A stretch of DNA of 64,000 nucleotides from Loktanella fryxellensis (GTDB lineage Bacteria; Pseudomonadota; Alphaproteobacteria; Rhodobacterales; Rhodobacteraceae), in assembly GCF_900110065.1 (NCBI RefSeq), contig NZ_FOCI01000014.1:1-64000 (forward strand), read 5' to 3'. The notes beneath the pieces were generated by a model that saw only the letters and a list, made by a program, of their open reading frames with translations, was not told the origin of the DNA and did not search any database. The translations under genes and the position numbers were made by a program. Shown here piece after piece: positions 42,087 through 51,120 of the stretch; within the stretch, counting starts at the first letter, position 1; each line of letters opens with the position of its first letter.

Positions 42087-43490
42087 ATGAGCATCGACAG
42101 ATTTACGAAGGCTGTCGTGACAGTCTTTGCGTTGGCTGTTGCCTTCGCCCCTGTGACGACATCCGCCGAAACCCTGCGCGTGCTGCGCGGGTCCGCAACC
42201 GCGCCGCTGGCCGTTCCCATGAACCGCGCCATCGTCGTCGAAAGCGACGAGCCGTTCACCGAAATCTCGATCGCGAACCCCGGCATCGCCGACATCTCGT
42301 CGCTGTCCGACCGCACCATCTATCTGCTGGGCAAGGAGCCGGGCCGCACGACGATGACGATCCTGGGGCCCGATGGCCGCCTGATCAGCAACGTCGAGGT
42401 GCAGGTCACGCCCGACATCGCCGAGTTCAAGGAGCGTCTGGAACAGATCCTGCCCGGCGAGCCCATCGAAGTGCGCACCGCCAACAACGGCATCGTGCTG
42501 TCAGGCACCGTCAGCAGCACCGCGCGGCTGGACCGCGCGATGGAACTCGCGGAACGCTATGCGCCGGAGCGCGTGTCCAACCTGATGAGCGTGGGCGGCA
42601 CCCAGCAGGTCATGCTGAAGGTCCGCTTTGCCGAAATGCAGCGCGCCGTCAGCAAATCGCTTGCCTCCTCCTTGACGGCGGGCAGCAACAGCAGTGTCGG
42701 CAACCTGTCGGGACTGGGGCCTGTCGCCACGTCCGGCGCCTCGGTGGGCGGATCGGGCGGAATAGCGTCGAACTCTGATTCGAACGGTGCGTTCCTGTTC
42801 GGCTTCAACGCGGGCGGGCTCGAGGTCGGCATTCTGCTGGAGGCGCTCGAATCCCGGGGCGTGGTCCGCACGCTGGCCGAACCCAACCTGACCGCCTTGT
42901 CCGGGCAAGAGGCGAAATTCCTCGCCGGTGGTGAATATCCCGTGCCCGTCGCGCAGGAAGACGGCCAGATCACGGTCGAATTCAAGCCCTTCGGCGTCGA
43001 ACTGGTGTTCACGCCACGGGTGGTGGACGGCGACATCATCAACCTCGAGTTGTTGGCGGCGGTGTCGTCCATCGACCCGGCCAACGGGTTCACGGCCAAC
43101 GGGTTCACGATCAGCGCCTTCAAGCGGCGCGAGACATCGACGACGGTGGAAATGCGCGACGGCGAGAGTTTCGCCATCGCAGGTCTGCTGTCCGACGATT
43201 TCACCAACCTCAAGGGGCAGGTCCCGTGGCTTGGCGACGTGCCGGTACTGGGGTCGCTGTTCCGCAGCGTCGAATACAGCCGCCAGCAGACCGAGCTCGT
43301 CATCATCGTGACGCCGCATCTGGTCACGCCGACCCGCGGACAGGCGCTGGCCCTGCCCACCGACCGTGTCCAGCCGCCGTCGGAACGCGACATGTTCCTG
43401 TTCGGCAATGTCGACGGCCCGACCGCCGGCGGCGCGGGCGAGGTGGCGCGACAGGACTTCAGCGGGTCCTACGGATATGTGATGGAATGA
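42087..43490 (+). CDS. cpaC: Flp pilus secretin CpaC/RcpA
   Basis: The 467-residue protein has a signal peptide (about 1-29), an N-terminal pilus-secretin domain (NRAIVVESDEPFTEISIANPGIADISSLSDRTIYLLGKEPGRTTMTILG), a BON-like region (EVQVTPDIAEFKERLEQILPGEPIEVRTANNGIVLSG) and the secretin core (VEVGILLEALESRGVVRTLAEPNLTALSGQEAKFLAGGEYPVPV, VVDGDIINLELLAAVSS, VPWLGDVPVLGSLFRS, TELVIIVTPHLVTP). It forms the outer-membrane pore for the pilus. A GGAGAGG ribosome-binding site precedes the ATG. Its stop overlaps an in-frame ATG of the next gene. Confidence 0.95.
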   Translation: MSIDRFTKAVVTVFALAVAFAPVTTSAETLRVLRGSATAPLAVPMNRAIVVESDEPFTEISIANPGIADISSLSDRTIYLLGKEPGRTTMTILGPDGRLISNVEVQVTPDIAEFKERLEQILPGEPIEVRTANNGIVLSGTVSSTARLDRAMELAERYAPERVSNLMSVGGTQQVMLKVRFAEMQRAVSKSLASSLTAGSNSSVGNLSGLGPVATSGASVGGSGGIASNSDSNGAFLFGFNAGGLEVGILLEALESRGVVRTLAEPNLTALSGQEAKFLAGGEYPVPVAQEDGQITVEFKPFGVELVFTPRVVDGDIINLELLAAVSSIDPANGFTANGFTISAFKRRETSTTVEMRDGESFAIAGLLSDDFTNLKGQVPWLGDVPVLGSLFRSVEYSRQQTELVIIVTPHLVTPTRGQALALPTDRVQPPSERDMFLFGNVDGPTAGGAGEVARQDFSGSYGYVME

Positions 43491-43504
43491 GGGGCACCGG
43501 CACC

Positions 43505-44155
43505 ATGAACGCTTTTCCGACGGCCACCGCCCTTGCTGCAGCCCTTGCGCTGGGGGCTTGCGCGCCACAGCCCGGTCCCGCCACGGGGGCCGGTGCCACG
43601 CCAGGCTTCGGTGCGGCCACCGCTCTGAACGCTGCCGCGATGACCAACGCCGCCGGAGCGACGGCACATCTGGGGGGCCGCTTTGCAGCCGAGGTGGACA
43701 CGACGGTGACGTTCGGTTTCAACTCGGCACAGCTCGATGCAGCGGCGCAGGCCACCCTGACACGTCAGGCCAACTGGATCCGCCAGTTCCCGGAGGTGCG
43801 ATTCCGCGTCTATGGGCACACCGATCTGGTCGGGTCCGACAGCTACAACCAGTCGCTCGGCCTTGCGCGGGCCAACGCGGTCGTGGCCTTTCTGTCGCGG
43901 CAGGGCATCAGCCCGACCCGGCTGGAGGCGCTGGTATCCTATGGCGAGACGCGGCCCGTCGTCGCCACGCAGGCGCCGGAACAGCAGAACCGCCGCACCG
44001 TGACAGAGGTGTCTGGCTTCGTCGCCGGATCGCCCATGCTGCTGAACGGCAAGTATGCCGCCGTGATCTTTCGCGAATACGTCGCCAGCGCCGTGCCCCC
44101 CAGCACCCTGTCGTCGGGTGAAAGCACCAGCGGGGGCGGTGCAGCGCCCGAATGA
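43505..44155 (+). CDS. OmpA-family lipoprotein of the Tad locus (in the CpaD/RcpB position)
   Basis: The 216-residue protein has lipobox LGAC (Cys19), a low-complexity Ala/Gly linker, and an OmpA-like peptidoglycan-binding domain (about 62-165): VTFGFNSAQLDAAAQATL, FRVYGHTDLVGSDSYNQSLGLARANAVVAFLSRQGI, QNRRTVTEV. It would tether the pore complex to murein. In many Tad loci CpaD/RcpB sits here; this OmpA lipoprotein may take its place. An in-frame ATG at 43487 overlaps the cpaC stop (ATGA) and could be the start instead, adding six residues. A 234-base gap follows before cpaE. Confidence 0.85.
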   Translation: MNAFPTATALAAALALGACAPQPGPATGAGATPGFGAATALNAAAMTNAAGATAHLGGRFAAEVDTTVTFGFNSAQLDAAAQATLTRQANWIRQFPEVRFRVYGHTDLVGSDSYNQSLGLARANAVVAFLSRQGISPTRLEALVSYGETRPVVATQAPEQQNRRTVTEVSGFVAGSPMLLNGKYAAVIFREYVASAVPPSTLSSGESTSGGGAAPE

Positions 44156-44389
44156 GCCGGATGCGGCGCACACCGCTGGTGCACGTCGGCACGCCCCTTC
44201 GGCGCTGTTCAGAGTAATCGCATAATCACGCGAATTCTGTCCCAATCTCGACACGATTAGCCACCAATGCTGGTTCCACGGGCCCGTCATGTCCTGCGTC
44301 ATGCAGGTCGGGCGGCAGAACCGGCTGACGGCTTCGGGCATGGTCCCGGCTCCGCACCCCGGCACGCCCGTGCAAAGAGGATGTGTCGC

Positions 44390-45637
44390 ATGAGTAGTCT
44401 CGCTGTTTTCAAATCCGAAAGCCCTGCCCTCGTGGCCTGCACCGTCAGCCGTGACGTGCAGAACTTCGATCTGCTGATCGAGGATATGGAGGCGGCGCTG
44501 GGGGAACGCTGGGGCGATCTCAGCTTTGACGACGCGGTCGCATTCCTGCGCCAACCCGATGCCAGCGACCTGCAGTTTCTGGCCCTTGCGCTGGATGCCG
44601 ACGACGAAAAGCGACTGGATGTCGTCATCGCCGTCATCACCGCCGCCAAGGCGCATGACATCAAGGTCATCCTGATCACCGAGGACGTCAGCCCCACGGC
44701 GCTGCACCTGCTGCTGCGCGAGGGAGGGGACGAGTTCGTGCCCTATCCGCTGCCGGAAAAGGAGCTTGCGAACGCGATCGAACGTGTCCTGGCCCCCGCC
44801 GCAGAGGTGCCGGCCACGCCCGAAGACACCACGCGCCCCAAGACCACCGGCAGCCACGATGGGGTGCTGATCGCGGTGCACGGCATGGCCGGAGGCACGG
44901 GTGCCACCACCTTTGCCGTCAATCTGGCGTGGGAACTGGCCCATGTGGACAAGGTTGCGACACCGCGCGTGTGTCTGCTGGATCTGGACCTGCAATTCGG
45001 CACCGCGTCCACTTACCTCGACCTGCCACGGCGAGAGGCGGTGCTGGAACTGCTGTCCGACACGGATTCGATGGACAGCACGTCCTTTCTTCAGGCGCTG
45101 CTGCCGTTCAATCAGAAACTCCACGTGCTGACGGCCCCCACGGACATGATCCCGCTGGATCTGATCACTGCCGCCGACGTGTCGCGCGTGCTGGAGATGG
45201 CACGGACCAATTTCGACTATGTCGTGATCGACATGCCGTCCACCATGGTCGAATGGTCGCAGACCGTCCTCGAGGCGGCGCATGTGTATTTCGCGACGCT
45301 GGAGCTCGACATGCGGTCGGCACAGAACACCCTGCGGCTCAAGCGGACCCTGCAATCAGAGGATCTGCCCTTCGACAAGCTGCGCTTCGTGCTGAACAGG
45401 GCCCCCGGTTTCACCGATCTGTCCGGCAAGGCGCGGGTCAAGCGATTGGCCGAAAGCCTTGGGATCGCGATCGAGGTGCAATTGCCCGACGGCGGCAAGC
45501 AGGTCGCGCAGACCTGCGATCATGGCACGCCGCTTGCGATGAACGCGCCCAAGAACCCGATGCGCAAGGAGATCGTGAAACTCGCGGCCTCGGTTCATGC
45601 GGTCAATCAGGCCGACGCCGCCGAAGCCCGCGGCTGA
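44390..45637 (+). CDS. cpaE: Flp pilus localisation ATPase CpaE/TadZ, with altered P-loop
   Basis: The 415-residue protein has a receiver-like N-terminal domain (about 1-135), a linker, then a ParA/MinD-type domain with VCLLDLDLQFGTASTYLDL and NFDYVVIDMPSTMVEWSQTVLEAA. The deviant Walker A is GMAGGTGATT (165-174): the signature Lys and the second P-loop Lys are both absent, so ATP hydrolysis is doubtful. TadZ places the pilus machine at the pole. An AAAGAGG ribosome-binding site supports the ATG at 44390. A 16-base gap leads to cpaF. Confidence 0.9.
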   Translation: MSSLAVFKSESPALVACTVSRDVQNFDLLIEDMEAALGERWGDLSFDDAVAFLRQPDASDLQFLALALDADDEKRLDVVIAVITAAKAHDIKVILITEDVSPTALHLLLREGGDEFVPYPLPEKELANAIERVLAPAAEVPATPEDTTRPKTTGSHDGVLIAVHGMAGGTGATTFAVNLAWELAHVDKVATPRVCLLDLDLQFGTASTYLDLPRREAVLELLSDTDSMDSTSFLQALLPFNQKLHVLTAPTDMIPLDLITAADVSRVLEMARTNFDYVVIDMPSTMVEWSQTVLEAAHVYFATLELDMRSAQNTLRLKRTLQSEDLPFDKLRFVLNRAPGFTDLSGKARVKRLAESLGIAIEVQLPDGGKQVAQTCDHGTPLAMNAPKNPMRKEIVKLAASVHAVNQADAAEARG

Positions 45638-45653
45638 GGACAGGAGCATCGCC

Positions 45654-47111
45654 ATGTTTTCCAAATACAAGAAGCCCGGCACCGCGCACGTCGCCCCTGC
45701 AAGCAACGTCGCGGCCCTGAAACCCGCCGCCCCGGCCCCCGTCACGGCACAGGCCCCCATCACGCCCCGCGCATCCCTGATGAAGGTCATGCCCACCCGT
45801 GCGGCCGAAGTGGTCCCCGCCGACCGCGAAAAGAAGCGCAAGGAGCGGCTGGGCGAGATCAAGCTCGAACTGCACAAGGCCTTGCTGGAAAACCTGAACC
45901 TCGCCGCCCTCGAGAACGCAAGCGAAACCGACCTGCGCAACGAAATCAACGCCATCGCCACCGAGACGCTGGAGGAGATGGGCATCGTCCTGAACCGCGA
46001 GGAACGGGCGACGGTGACGCAGGACCTGTTCTTCGAGGTCAAGGGTCTGGGACCGCTGGAGACGCTGCTGAAGGACGACAGTGTCAACGACATCCTCGTG
46101 AACGGGCCGCGCCAGATCTTCGTCGAACGCGGCGGCAAGCTGGAACTGACCGACGTCACCTTCAAGGACGAAAAACACCTGCTGCGGATCATCGACAAGA
46201 TCGTCAGCGCGGTGGGTCGCCGCGTCGACGAAAGCAACCCTTACGTCGACGCGCGACTGGCGGACGGATCGCGTTTCAACGCGATGGTCGGCCCGATCGC
46301 CGTGGACGGCAGCCTGGTGTCGATCCGCAAGTTCAAGAAGGAAAAGCTCGGCATCGACGATCTGGTGCGCTTCGGCGCCTTCTCAGAGGAGATGGCCGCC
46401 TATCTGCAGGCCGCCGTCGCCACCCGGCTGAACATCATCGTGTCCGGCGGCACGGGTTCGGGCAAGACGACGACGCTGAACGCGCTGTCGTCCTTCATCG
46501 CCAACGACGAACGCGTGCTGACCATCGAGGACACGGCCGAATTGCAACTACAGCAGATCCACGTCGGCCGCATGGAAAGCCGCCCGCCCAACGTCGAAGG
46601 CAAGGGCGCCGTGACCCAGCGCGACTGTCTGAAGAACGCGCTGCGGATGCGCCCCGACCGCATCATCGTGGGCGAGACGCGCGGCGAGGAAGTCATCGAC
46701 ATGCTGCAGGCGATGAACACCGGCCACGACGGGTCGATGACCACGATCCACGCCAACTCGGCCCGCGACGGCGTGAGCCGCCTGGAAAACATGATCGCGA
46801 TGGCCGGCATCGAGATGCCGATCAAGGCCATGCGCAGCCAGATCTCCTCGGCTGTGAACCTGATCGTGCAGGCCTCGCGCCTGCAGGACGGATCGCGGCG
46901 CATGACGTCCATCACCGAGATCACGGGGATGGAAGGCGACGTGATCTCGATGCAGGAAATCTTCAAGTTCCAGCGCATCGGTCTGACCCCCGAGAACAAG
47001 ATCATCGGTCACTTCACGGCCACCGGCGTGCGTAGTCACTTCTCGGACCGCTTCAAGCTGTGGGGGTATGACCTGCCGCCGCACATCTTCGAACCCCTCG
47101 TTGCAGAGTAA
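45654..47111 (+). CDS. cpaF: Flp pilus assembly ATPase CpaF/TadA
   Basis: The 485-residue secretion ATPase has a Lys/Ala-rich N-terminus, NDILVNGPRQIFVERGGKLELTDVTF, Walker A GGTGSGKTT, the Asp box ERVLTIEDTAELQL, Walker B region RMRPDRIIVGETRGEEVIDMLQAMNTGHDGSMTTIHAN, and the C-terminal end HIFEPL. It powers pilin extrusion and retraction from the cytoplasmic face of the inner membrane. The ATG at 45654 gives MFSKYKKPG; TadB follows after 6 bases. Confidence 0.97.
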   Translation: MFSKYKKPGTAHVAPASNVAALKPAAPAPVTAQAPITPRASLMKVMPTRAAEVVPADREKKRKERLGEIKLELHKALLENLNLAALENASETDLRNEINAIATETLEEMGIVLNREERATVTQDLFFEVKGLGPLETLLKDDSVNDILVNGPRQIFVERGGKLELTDVTFKDEKHLLRIIDKIVSAVGRRVDESNPYVDARLADGSRFNAMVGPIAVDGSLVSIRKFKKEKLGIDDLVRFGAFSEEMAAYLQAAVATRLNIIVSGGTGSGKTTTLNALSSFIANDERVLTIEDTAELQLQQIHVGRMESRPPNVEGKGAVTQRDCLKNALRMRPDRIIVGETRGEEVIDMLQAMNTGHDGSMTTIHANSARDGVSRLENMIAMAGIEMPIKAMRSQISSAVNLIVQASRLQDGSRRMTSITEITGMEGDVISMQEIFKFQRIGLTPENKIIGHFTATGVRSHFSDRFKLWGYDLPPHIFEPLVAE

Positions 47112-47117
47112 AGCCCC

Positions 47118-48083
47118 ATGATTTCCTCACAGCCGCTGATCTACATCGCGATCTTCGCAGCCGTCATCGTGCTGGTGCAGGGCCTGTATCTGGTCCTGTT
47201 CGGGCGTTCGATCACGCAGAACGGCAAGGTCAACCGGCGGCTGGAACTGCTGGAAAAGGGCGGCAACCGCGAACAGGTGCTGGAACAACTCCGCAAGGAG
47301 ATGACCCAGCACATGCAGTCGCAAAGCATCCCGCTCTATTCGATCCTTGCGGCCAAGGCGCAGCGTGCCAACATCGCGTTTACCCCGCCGCAGCTGATCA
47401 TGGTGATGGCGGGGGTCAGTGTCATGGCCTTTGCCCTGCTGACGGTCATGACGGCCGTGGCCCTGCCGACCCGTGCCGTCCTGGCCGTCGGCATGGGCAT
47501 CGGCGGCGTCTATGCCTGGATCAGCGTCAAGGCAGGCAAGCGCATGGCCCTGATGGAGGAGCAGTTGCCGGAGGCTGTCGAGCTGCTGGTGCGGTCGCTG
47601 CGCGTGGGGCATCCATTCTCGTCGGCCATCCAGATCGTTGCCAAGGAAATCGCCGACCCGCTGGGGACGGAAATGGGCGTCATCTCGGACGAGGCCGCCT
47701 ATGGCCGCGACATGGGTGAGACGCTCAAGGCGATGGCCGAGCGCCTCGACATGCAGGATCTGCGGTTCCTTGCCGTCGCCGTCACGATCCAGCAGACCTC
47801 CGGTGGCAACCTCGCGGAAATCCTCGATGGTCTGGCAAAGGTAATCCGCGCGCGGTTCCGCCTGTTCCGGCGGGTCAAGGCGATCACCGCCGAGGCGAAG
47901 TGGTCCGGCAAGCTGCTGTCCGGCTTTCCCATCGGCGCGCTGGTCGTCATCAACATGATCCAGCCCGACTATTTCGACGAGATCATGGACGATCCGATCT
48001 TCATCCCCGCCTGTCTGGTGGTAGCCGGGTTTCTGATCGCGAACCTGATCGTCATGCGTGCCCTCGTGAACATCAAGGTCTGA
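47118..48083 (+). CDS. tadB: Tad inner-membrane platform protein TadB
   Basis: The 321-residue T2SS-F type protein has an N-terminal membrane helix (about 7-28), a helix pair near 92-137 (LIMVMAGVSVMAFALLTVMTAVALP and AVGMGIGGVYAWISV), the GspF core LPEAVELLVRSLRVGHPFSSAIQIVAKEI and LRFLAVAVTIQQTSGGNLAEILDGLAKVIR, and two C-terminal helices. It forms the inner-membrane platform with TadC. Spacing is 6 bases from cpaF and 3 to tadC. Confidence 0.95.
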   Translation: MISSQPLIYIAIFAAVIVLVQGLYLVLFGRSITQNGKVNRRLELLEKGGNREQVLEQLRKEMTQHMQSQSIPLYSILAAKAQRANIAFTPPQLIMVMAGVSVMAFALLTVMTAVALPTRAVLAVGMGIGGVYAWISVKAGKRMALMEEQLPEAVELLVRSLRVGHPFSSAIQIVAKEIADPLGTEMGVISDEAAYGRDMGETLKAMAERLDMQDLRFLAVAVTIQQTSGGNLAEILDGLAKVIRARFRLFRRVKAITAEAKWSGKLLSGFPIGALVVINMIQPDYFDEIMDDPIFIPACLVVAGFLIANLIVMRALVNIKV

Positions 48084-48086
48084 TCC

Positions 48087-49073
48087 ATGAACATCATCGA
48101 CACCCTCAATGCGCGCATGATCGACGTCCTCGGCCCCTTCGGCGGGCTCATGGTGCTGGGACTGTTCGGCGTCCTGCTGATCCTGATCACCCTGCCGGTG
48201 GTCCTGAAACGCCCCACTGATCCGCTCGACCGGATCAAGGCCGCGACCCGCGCCGACGCGGCAAGGGCAGCGGGTCCCAAGACAGAACGCCTGCGCACGT
48301 CCAGCGGCAAGAGCAAGCTGGAGCGCTATGCCACCTTCCTCGAACCGCAGGACGCAAAGGAATACGGTGCCGCGCGCCTGAAACTGCTGCAGGCCGGCTA
48401 CAAGAGCAAGAACGCCGTCCGCTATTTCCACTTTGCCCAGTTCGCGATGGGCATCCTGGGGCTCGTGCTGGGCGGCATCTATGCCCTGCTCGAAATGCAG
48501 ATGGCCCCCGTCACGCAGAAGAACATGGCGATCATGCTGCTGACGCCAGGTTGCGTCGGGTATCTGCTGCCGAAATACTGGATCACCCGTCGTGTCGCCA
48601 GCCGCAAGGAAGCGATCGAGCACGGCTTTCCCGACAGCCTCGACATGATGCTTGTCTGCGTCGAGGCCGGTCAGTCGCTGGATCAGTCGATCCTGCGGGT
48701 CGCCCGCGAGTTGAAGTCGGGCTTTCCCGACCTTGCGCAGGAGTTCGAGATCGTCAGCCAGGAGATGAAGGCCGGCAAGGGCAAGGAGGCGGTTCTGCGC
48801 GACATGTCCGAACGCTGCGGCGTGCAGGACATCACCAGTTTCTGCACCGTTCTGATCCAGAGCCAGCAGTTCGGCACCTCGATCGGCGACGCCCTGCGCG
48901 TCTATGCCAGCGAAATGCGTGACAAGCGCGTGATGAAGGCCGAAGAAGCGGCCAACAAGCTGCCCACGAAGATGACGCTCGCCACGATGATGTTGACGGT
49001 GCCGCCGCTTTTGATGATCCTGATCGGGCCCTCGATCGTCGGCATCACGAGGATGATGGGCACCGGAGAATAG
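48087..49073 (+). CDS. tadC: Tad inner-membrane platform protein TadC
   Basis: The 328-residue protein has membrane helices near residues 18-38, 112-135 and 149-168 and the GspF core GFPDSLDMMLVCVEAGQSLDQSILRVARELKSGFPDLAQEFEIVSQEMKAGKGKEAVLRDMSERCG, then SFCTVLIQSQQFGTSIGDALRVYASEMRDKRVMKAEEAANKLPTKMTLATMMLTVPPLLMILIGPSI. It is the paralogue and partner of TadB. Four bases separate it from tadD. Confidence 0.95.
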   Translation: MNIIDTLNARMIDVLGPFGGLMVLGLFGVLLILITLPVVLKRPTDPLDRIKAATRADAARAAGPKTERLRTSSGKSKLERYATFLEPQDAKEYGAARLKLLQAGYKSKNAVRYFHFAQFAMGILGLVLGGIYALLEMQMAPVTQKNMAIMLLTPGCVGYLLPKYWITRRVASRKEAIEHGFPDSLDMMLVCVEAGQSLDQSILRVARELKSGFPDLAQEFEIVSQEMKAGKGKEAVLRDMSERCGVQDITSFCTVLIQSQQFGTSIGDALRVYASEMRDKRVMKAEEAANKLPTKMTLATMMLTVPPLLMILIGPSIVGITRMMGTGE

Positions 49074-49077
49074 CCCA

Positions 49078-49638
49078 ATGACCCATCACCGTCGCGGCGC
49101 GGCCGCGGCAATCCTGTGCCTGACGCTGGCCGCCTGCGCGTCGGGCGGCCCGCTTGCCCGCGGCGACGGCGTCTATGCCCCCGGGGTGGCAGGCCGCGCA
49201 AAGACCGACGGGCTGGTGGTGGGCCACCGCCTGATGGCCGCCGGTGAATACGAACTTGCGCTGGACGCCTATACCCGCGCCGCAGCCCAGCAGGGGCTGA
49301 ACGTCGACACGTTGTCGGCGCTCGGGTCCGCCAACCTGCGGCTTGGACGTCTGGGACAGGCCGAAGGCTTGCTGCGGCGCGCCACCGAGGATGCGCCCGA
49401 CTTTCCGCCCGCATGGAACAATCTGGGTGTCCTGCTGCTGGAAAACGGCGATTTCGCCGAAGCCGCCGAAGCGTTTCGTCGCGCTTATGCCACGGATAGC
49501 GGGAATTCCGACGAGATCCGGGAGAACCTGCGCTTGGCGCTATCCAAACGCGACGCGGTTATCTACGATCCCTCCCAACAGAACCAGGACGTTGAACTGG
49601 TCGTCATGGGCGATGGGGACACCATCGAACCGCTCTGA
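49078..49638 (+). CDS. tadD: TPR lipoprotein TadD
   Basis: The 186-residue protein has a lipoprotein signal with lipobox LAAC (Cys20) and about three TPR units (GHRLMAAGEYELALDAYTRAAAQQGLNVDTLSALGSANLRLGRLGQAEGLLRRATEDAPDFPPAWNNLGVLLLENGDFAEAAEAFRRAYA). It is the outer-membrane pilotin-like TPR protein of Tad systems, helping assemble the secretin. It is in tight operon with tadC and followed after 24 bases by a second TPR lipoprotein. Confidence 0.9.
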   Translation: MTHHRRGAAAAILCLTLAACASGGPLARGDGVYAPGVAGRAKTDGLVVGHRLMAAGEYELALDAYTRAAAQQGLNVDTLSALGSANLRLGRLGQAEGLLRRATEDAPDFPPAWNNLGVLLLENGDFAEAAEAFRRAYATDSGNSDEIRENLRLALSKRDAVIYDPSQQNQDVELVVMGDGDTIEPL

Positions 49639-49662
49639 GGCAGCAGCAAAGGACGCAGGAAC

Positions 49663-50508
49663 ATGCGCCACACCGTATACATTTGTCTGGCCGGGATGCT
49701 GGCACTGTCCGCCTGCGGTGCGCGCAACGGTGACGCAGAAGTACAGCGCGCGATGCAGGACCTCGACATCGTGGACGAGACGAACCTGAACGATGTGATG
49801 ATGACCGTGGGCGACCCCGAGGAGTCCGTGAAATACTTCTCCGGCGCCGTCGCCACCGAACCCGACCGGATCGACCTGCAGCGCGGTCTTGCTGCATCGC
49901 TGATCCGGGCCGGACGCGCGGCCGAGGCCGTCACCGCATGGCAGGCCGTGGTGGGCAATCCGCAATCCAATCTGGACGACCGCGTCGATCTGGCCGATGC
50001 GCAGATCCGCTCGAACCAGTGGGACGCCGCTGCCGCGACCCTGAACGCGATCCCGCCGACCCATGAAACCTTCGACCGCTACAAGCTCGAGGCGATGATC
50101 GCCGACAGCAAGCAGCAATGGGACAAGGCCGACAGCTTTTATCAAACGGCGGCCGGCCTGACCACGACGCCAGCGAACACGATCAACAACTGGGGCTATT
50201 CCAAGCTGACGCGCGGGGATCATGCCGGTGCCGAACGGCTGTTCATCGATGCCCTGCGGCAGGACAACAGCCTGTTCACCGCCAAGAACAACCTCGTGCT
50301 CGCGCGCGGGGCACAGCGCAAATACGACCTGCCCGTGGTCCCGATGACCCAGACCGAGCGGGCGCAACTGCTCTATACAATGGCGCTGACGGCGATCAAG
50401 CAGAACGACGTGGCCACCGGCAAGGGTCTGCTGCGCGAAGCGATCGACACCCATCCCCAGCATTTCGAGGAAGCCGCCCGGTCGCTCCGCGCGCTGGAAG
50501 AGGCCTGA
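49663..50508 (+). CDS. Second TPR lipoprotein of the Tad locus
   Basis: The 281-residue protein has lipobox LSAC (Cys18) and four to five TPR-like repeats (PEESVKYFSGAVATEPDRIDLQRGLAASLIRAGRAAEAVTAWQAVVG; WDAAAATLNAIPP; NTINNWGYSKLTRGDHAGAERLFIDALRQDNSLFTAKNNLVLARGAQRKYD). It probably acts in the periplasm with TadD and the secretin. Tandem TPR lipoproteins at this position are found in related Tad loci, as I recall. CpaA follows after 3 bases. Confidence 0.85.
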   Translation: MRHTVYICLAGMLALSACGARNGDAEVQRAMQDLDIVDETNLNDVMMTVGDPEESVKYFSGAVATEPDRIDLQRGLAASLIRAGRAAEAVTAWQAVVGNPQSNLDDRVDLADAQIRSNQWDAAAATLNAIPPTHETFDRYKLEAMIADSKQQWDKADSFYQTAAGLTTTPANTINNWGYSKLTRGDHAGAERLFIDALRQDNSLFTAKNNLVLARGAQRKYDLPVVPMTQTERAQLLYTMALTAIKQNDVATGKGLLREAIDTHPQHFEEAARSLRALEEA

Positions 50509-50511
50509 TCC

Positions 50512-51000
50512 ATGGCACTGTCTGCATCCGCCGCATGGTGGTTCCTGCTGGCCGCCGTGCCGGTGGGCCTTTGGGTTTCGTATACGGACCTGTCGCGGAT
50601 GAAGATCACGAATGGCGCCGTCCTGACGTTGGTCGCCGCTTATGCGGTGCTCGGGCTGATCGCCCTGCCGATGACCACCTATCTGTGGGGTTGGGCGCAT
50701 CTGGGAATCGTGCTGGTGATCGGCATCATCCTGAACGCCGTTGGCGGCATCGGCGCCGGTGACGCCAAGTTCGCCGCCGCCGCAGCCCCCATGGTGGCGA
50801 CCGGCGACCTTGGAATCCTGCTTTATGTCTTTGGCATATGTCTGCTGCTGGGGTGGGCCGTGCACCGCCTCGCGCGCCTGTCGCCGCTGCGCGCCCGCGT
50901 GCCGCACTGGGCCAGCTGGACCTCTGGGCGCCGCTTTCCCATGGGCGTGCCGCTGGCGATGACCCTCGTCGCCTATCTGGGACTGGCGACCCGCGTCTAG
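50512..51000 (+). CDS. cpaA: Prepilin peptidase CpaA/TadV
   Basis: The 162-residue integral membrane aspartic protease has both catalytic aspartates: Asp26 in SYTDLSRMKI and Asp84 in the GxGD motif GIGAGDAKFAAA, with about four to five hydrophobic helices. It lacks the methylase domain of PilD, as usual for TadV. It should cleave the pilin leaders after the conserved glycine. Because both pilin-like proteins have Asp at +5, this enzyme must accept that change if they are its substrates. Confidence 0.93.
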   Translation: MALSASAAWWFLLAAVPVGLWVSYTDLSRMKITNGAVLTLVAAYAVLGLIALPMTTYLWGWAHLGIVLVIGIILNAVGGIGAGDAKFAAAAAPMVATGDLGILLYVFGICLLLGWAVHRLARLSPLRARVPHWASWTSGRRFPMGVPLAMTLVAYLGLATRV

Positions 51001-51120
51001 GCAAAGTGTCCGGATCTGCCACGGGACTGCACGACCCGGTCCTTCTTTCGGCCACAAATGTCCGTCATCCCTGTGCGCAGGCGGGGCCAGCGCCCCGGCC
51101 ATAGTCAGGGATGACCCGTC

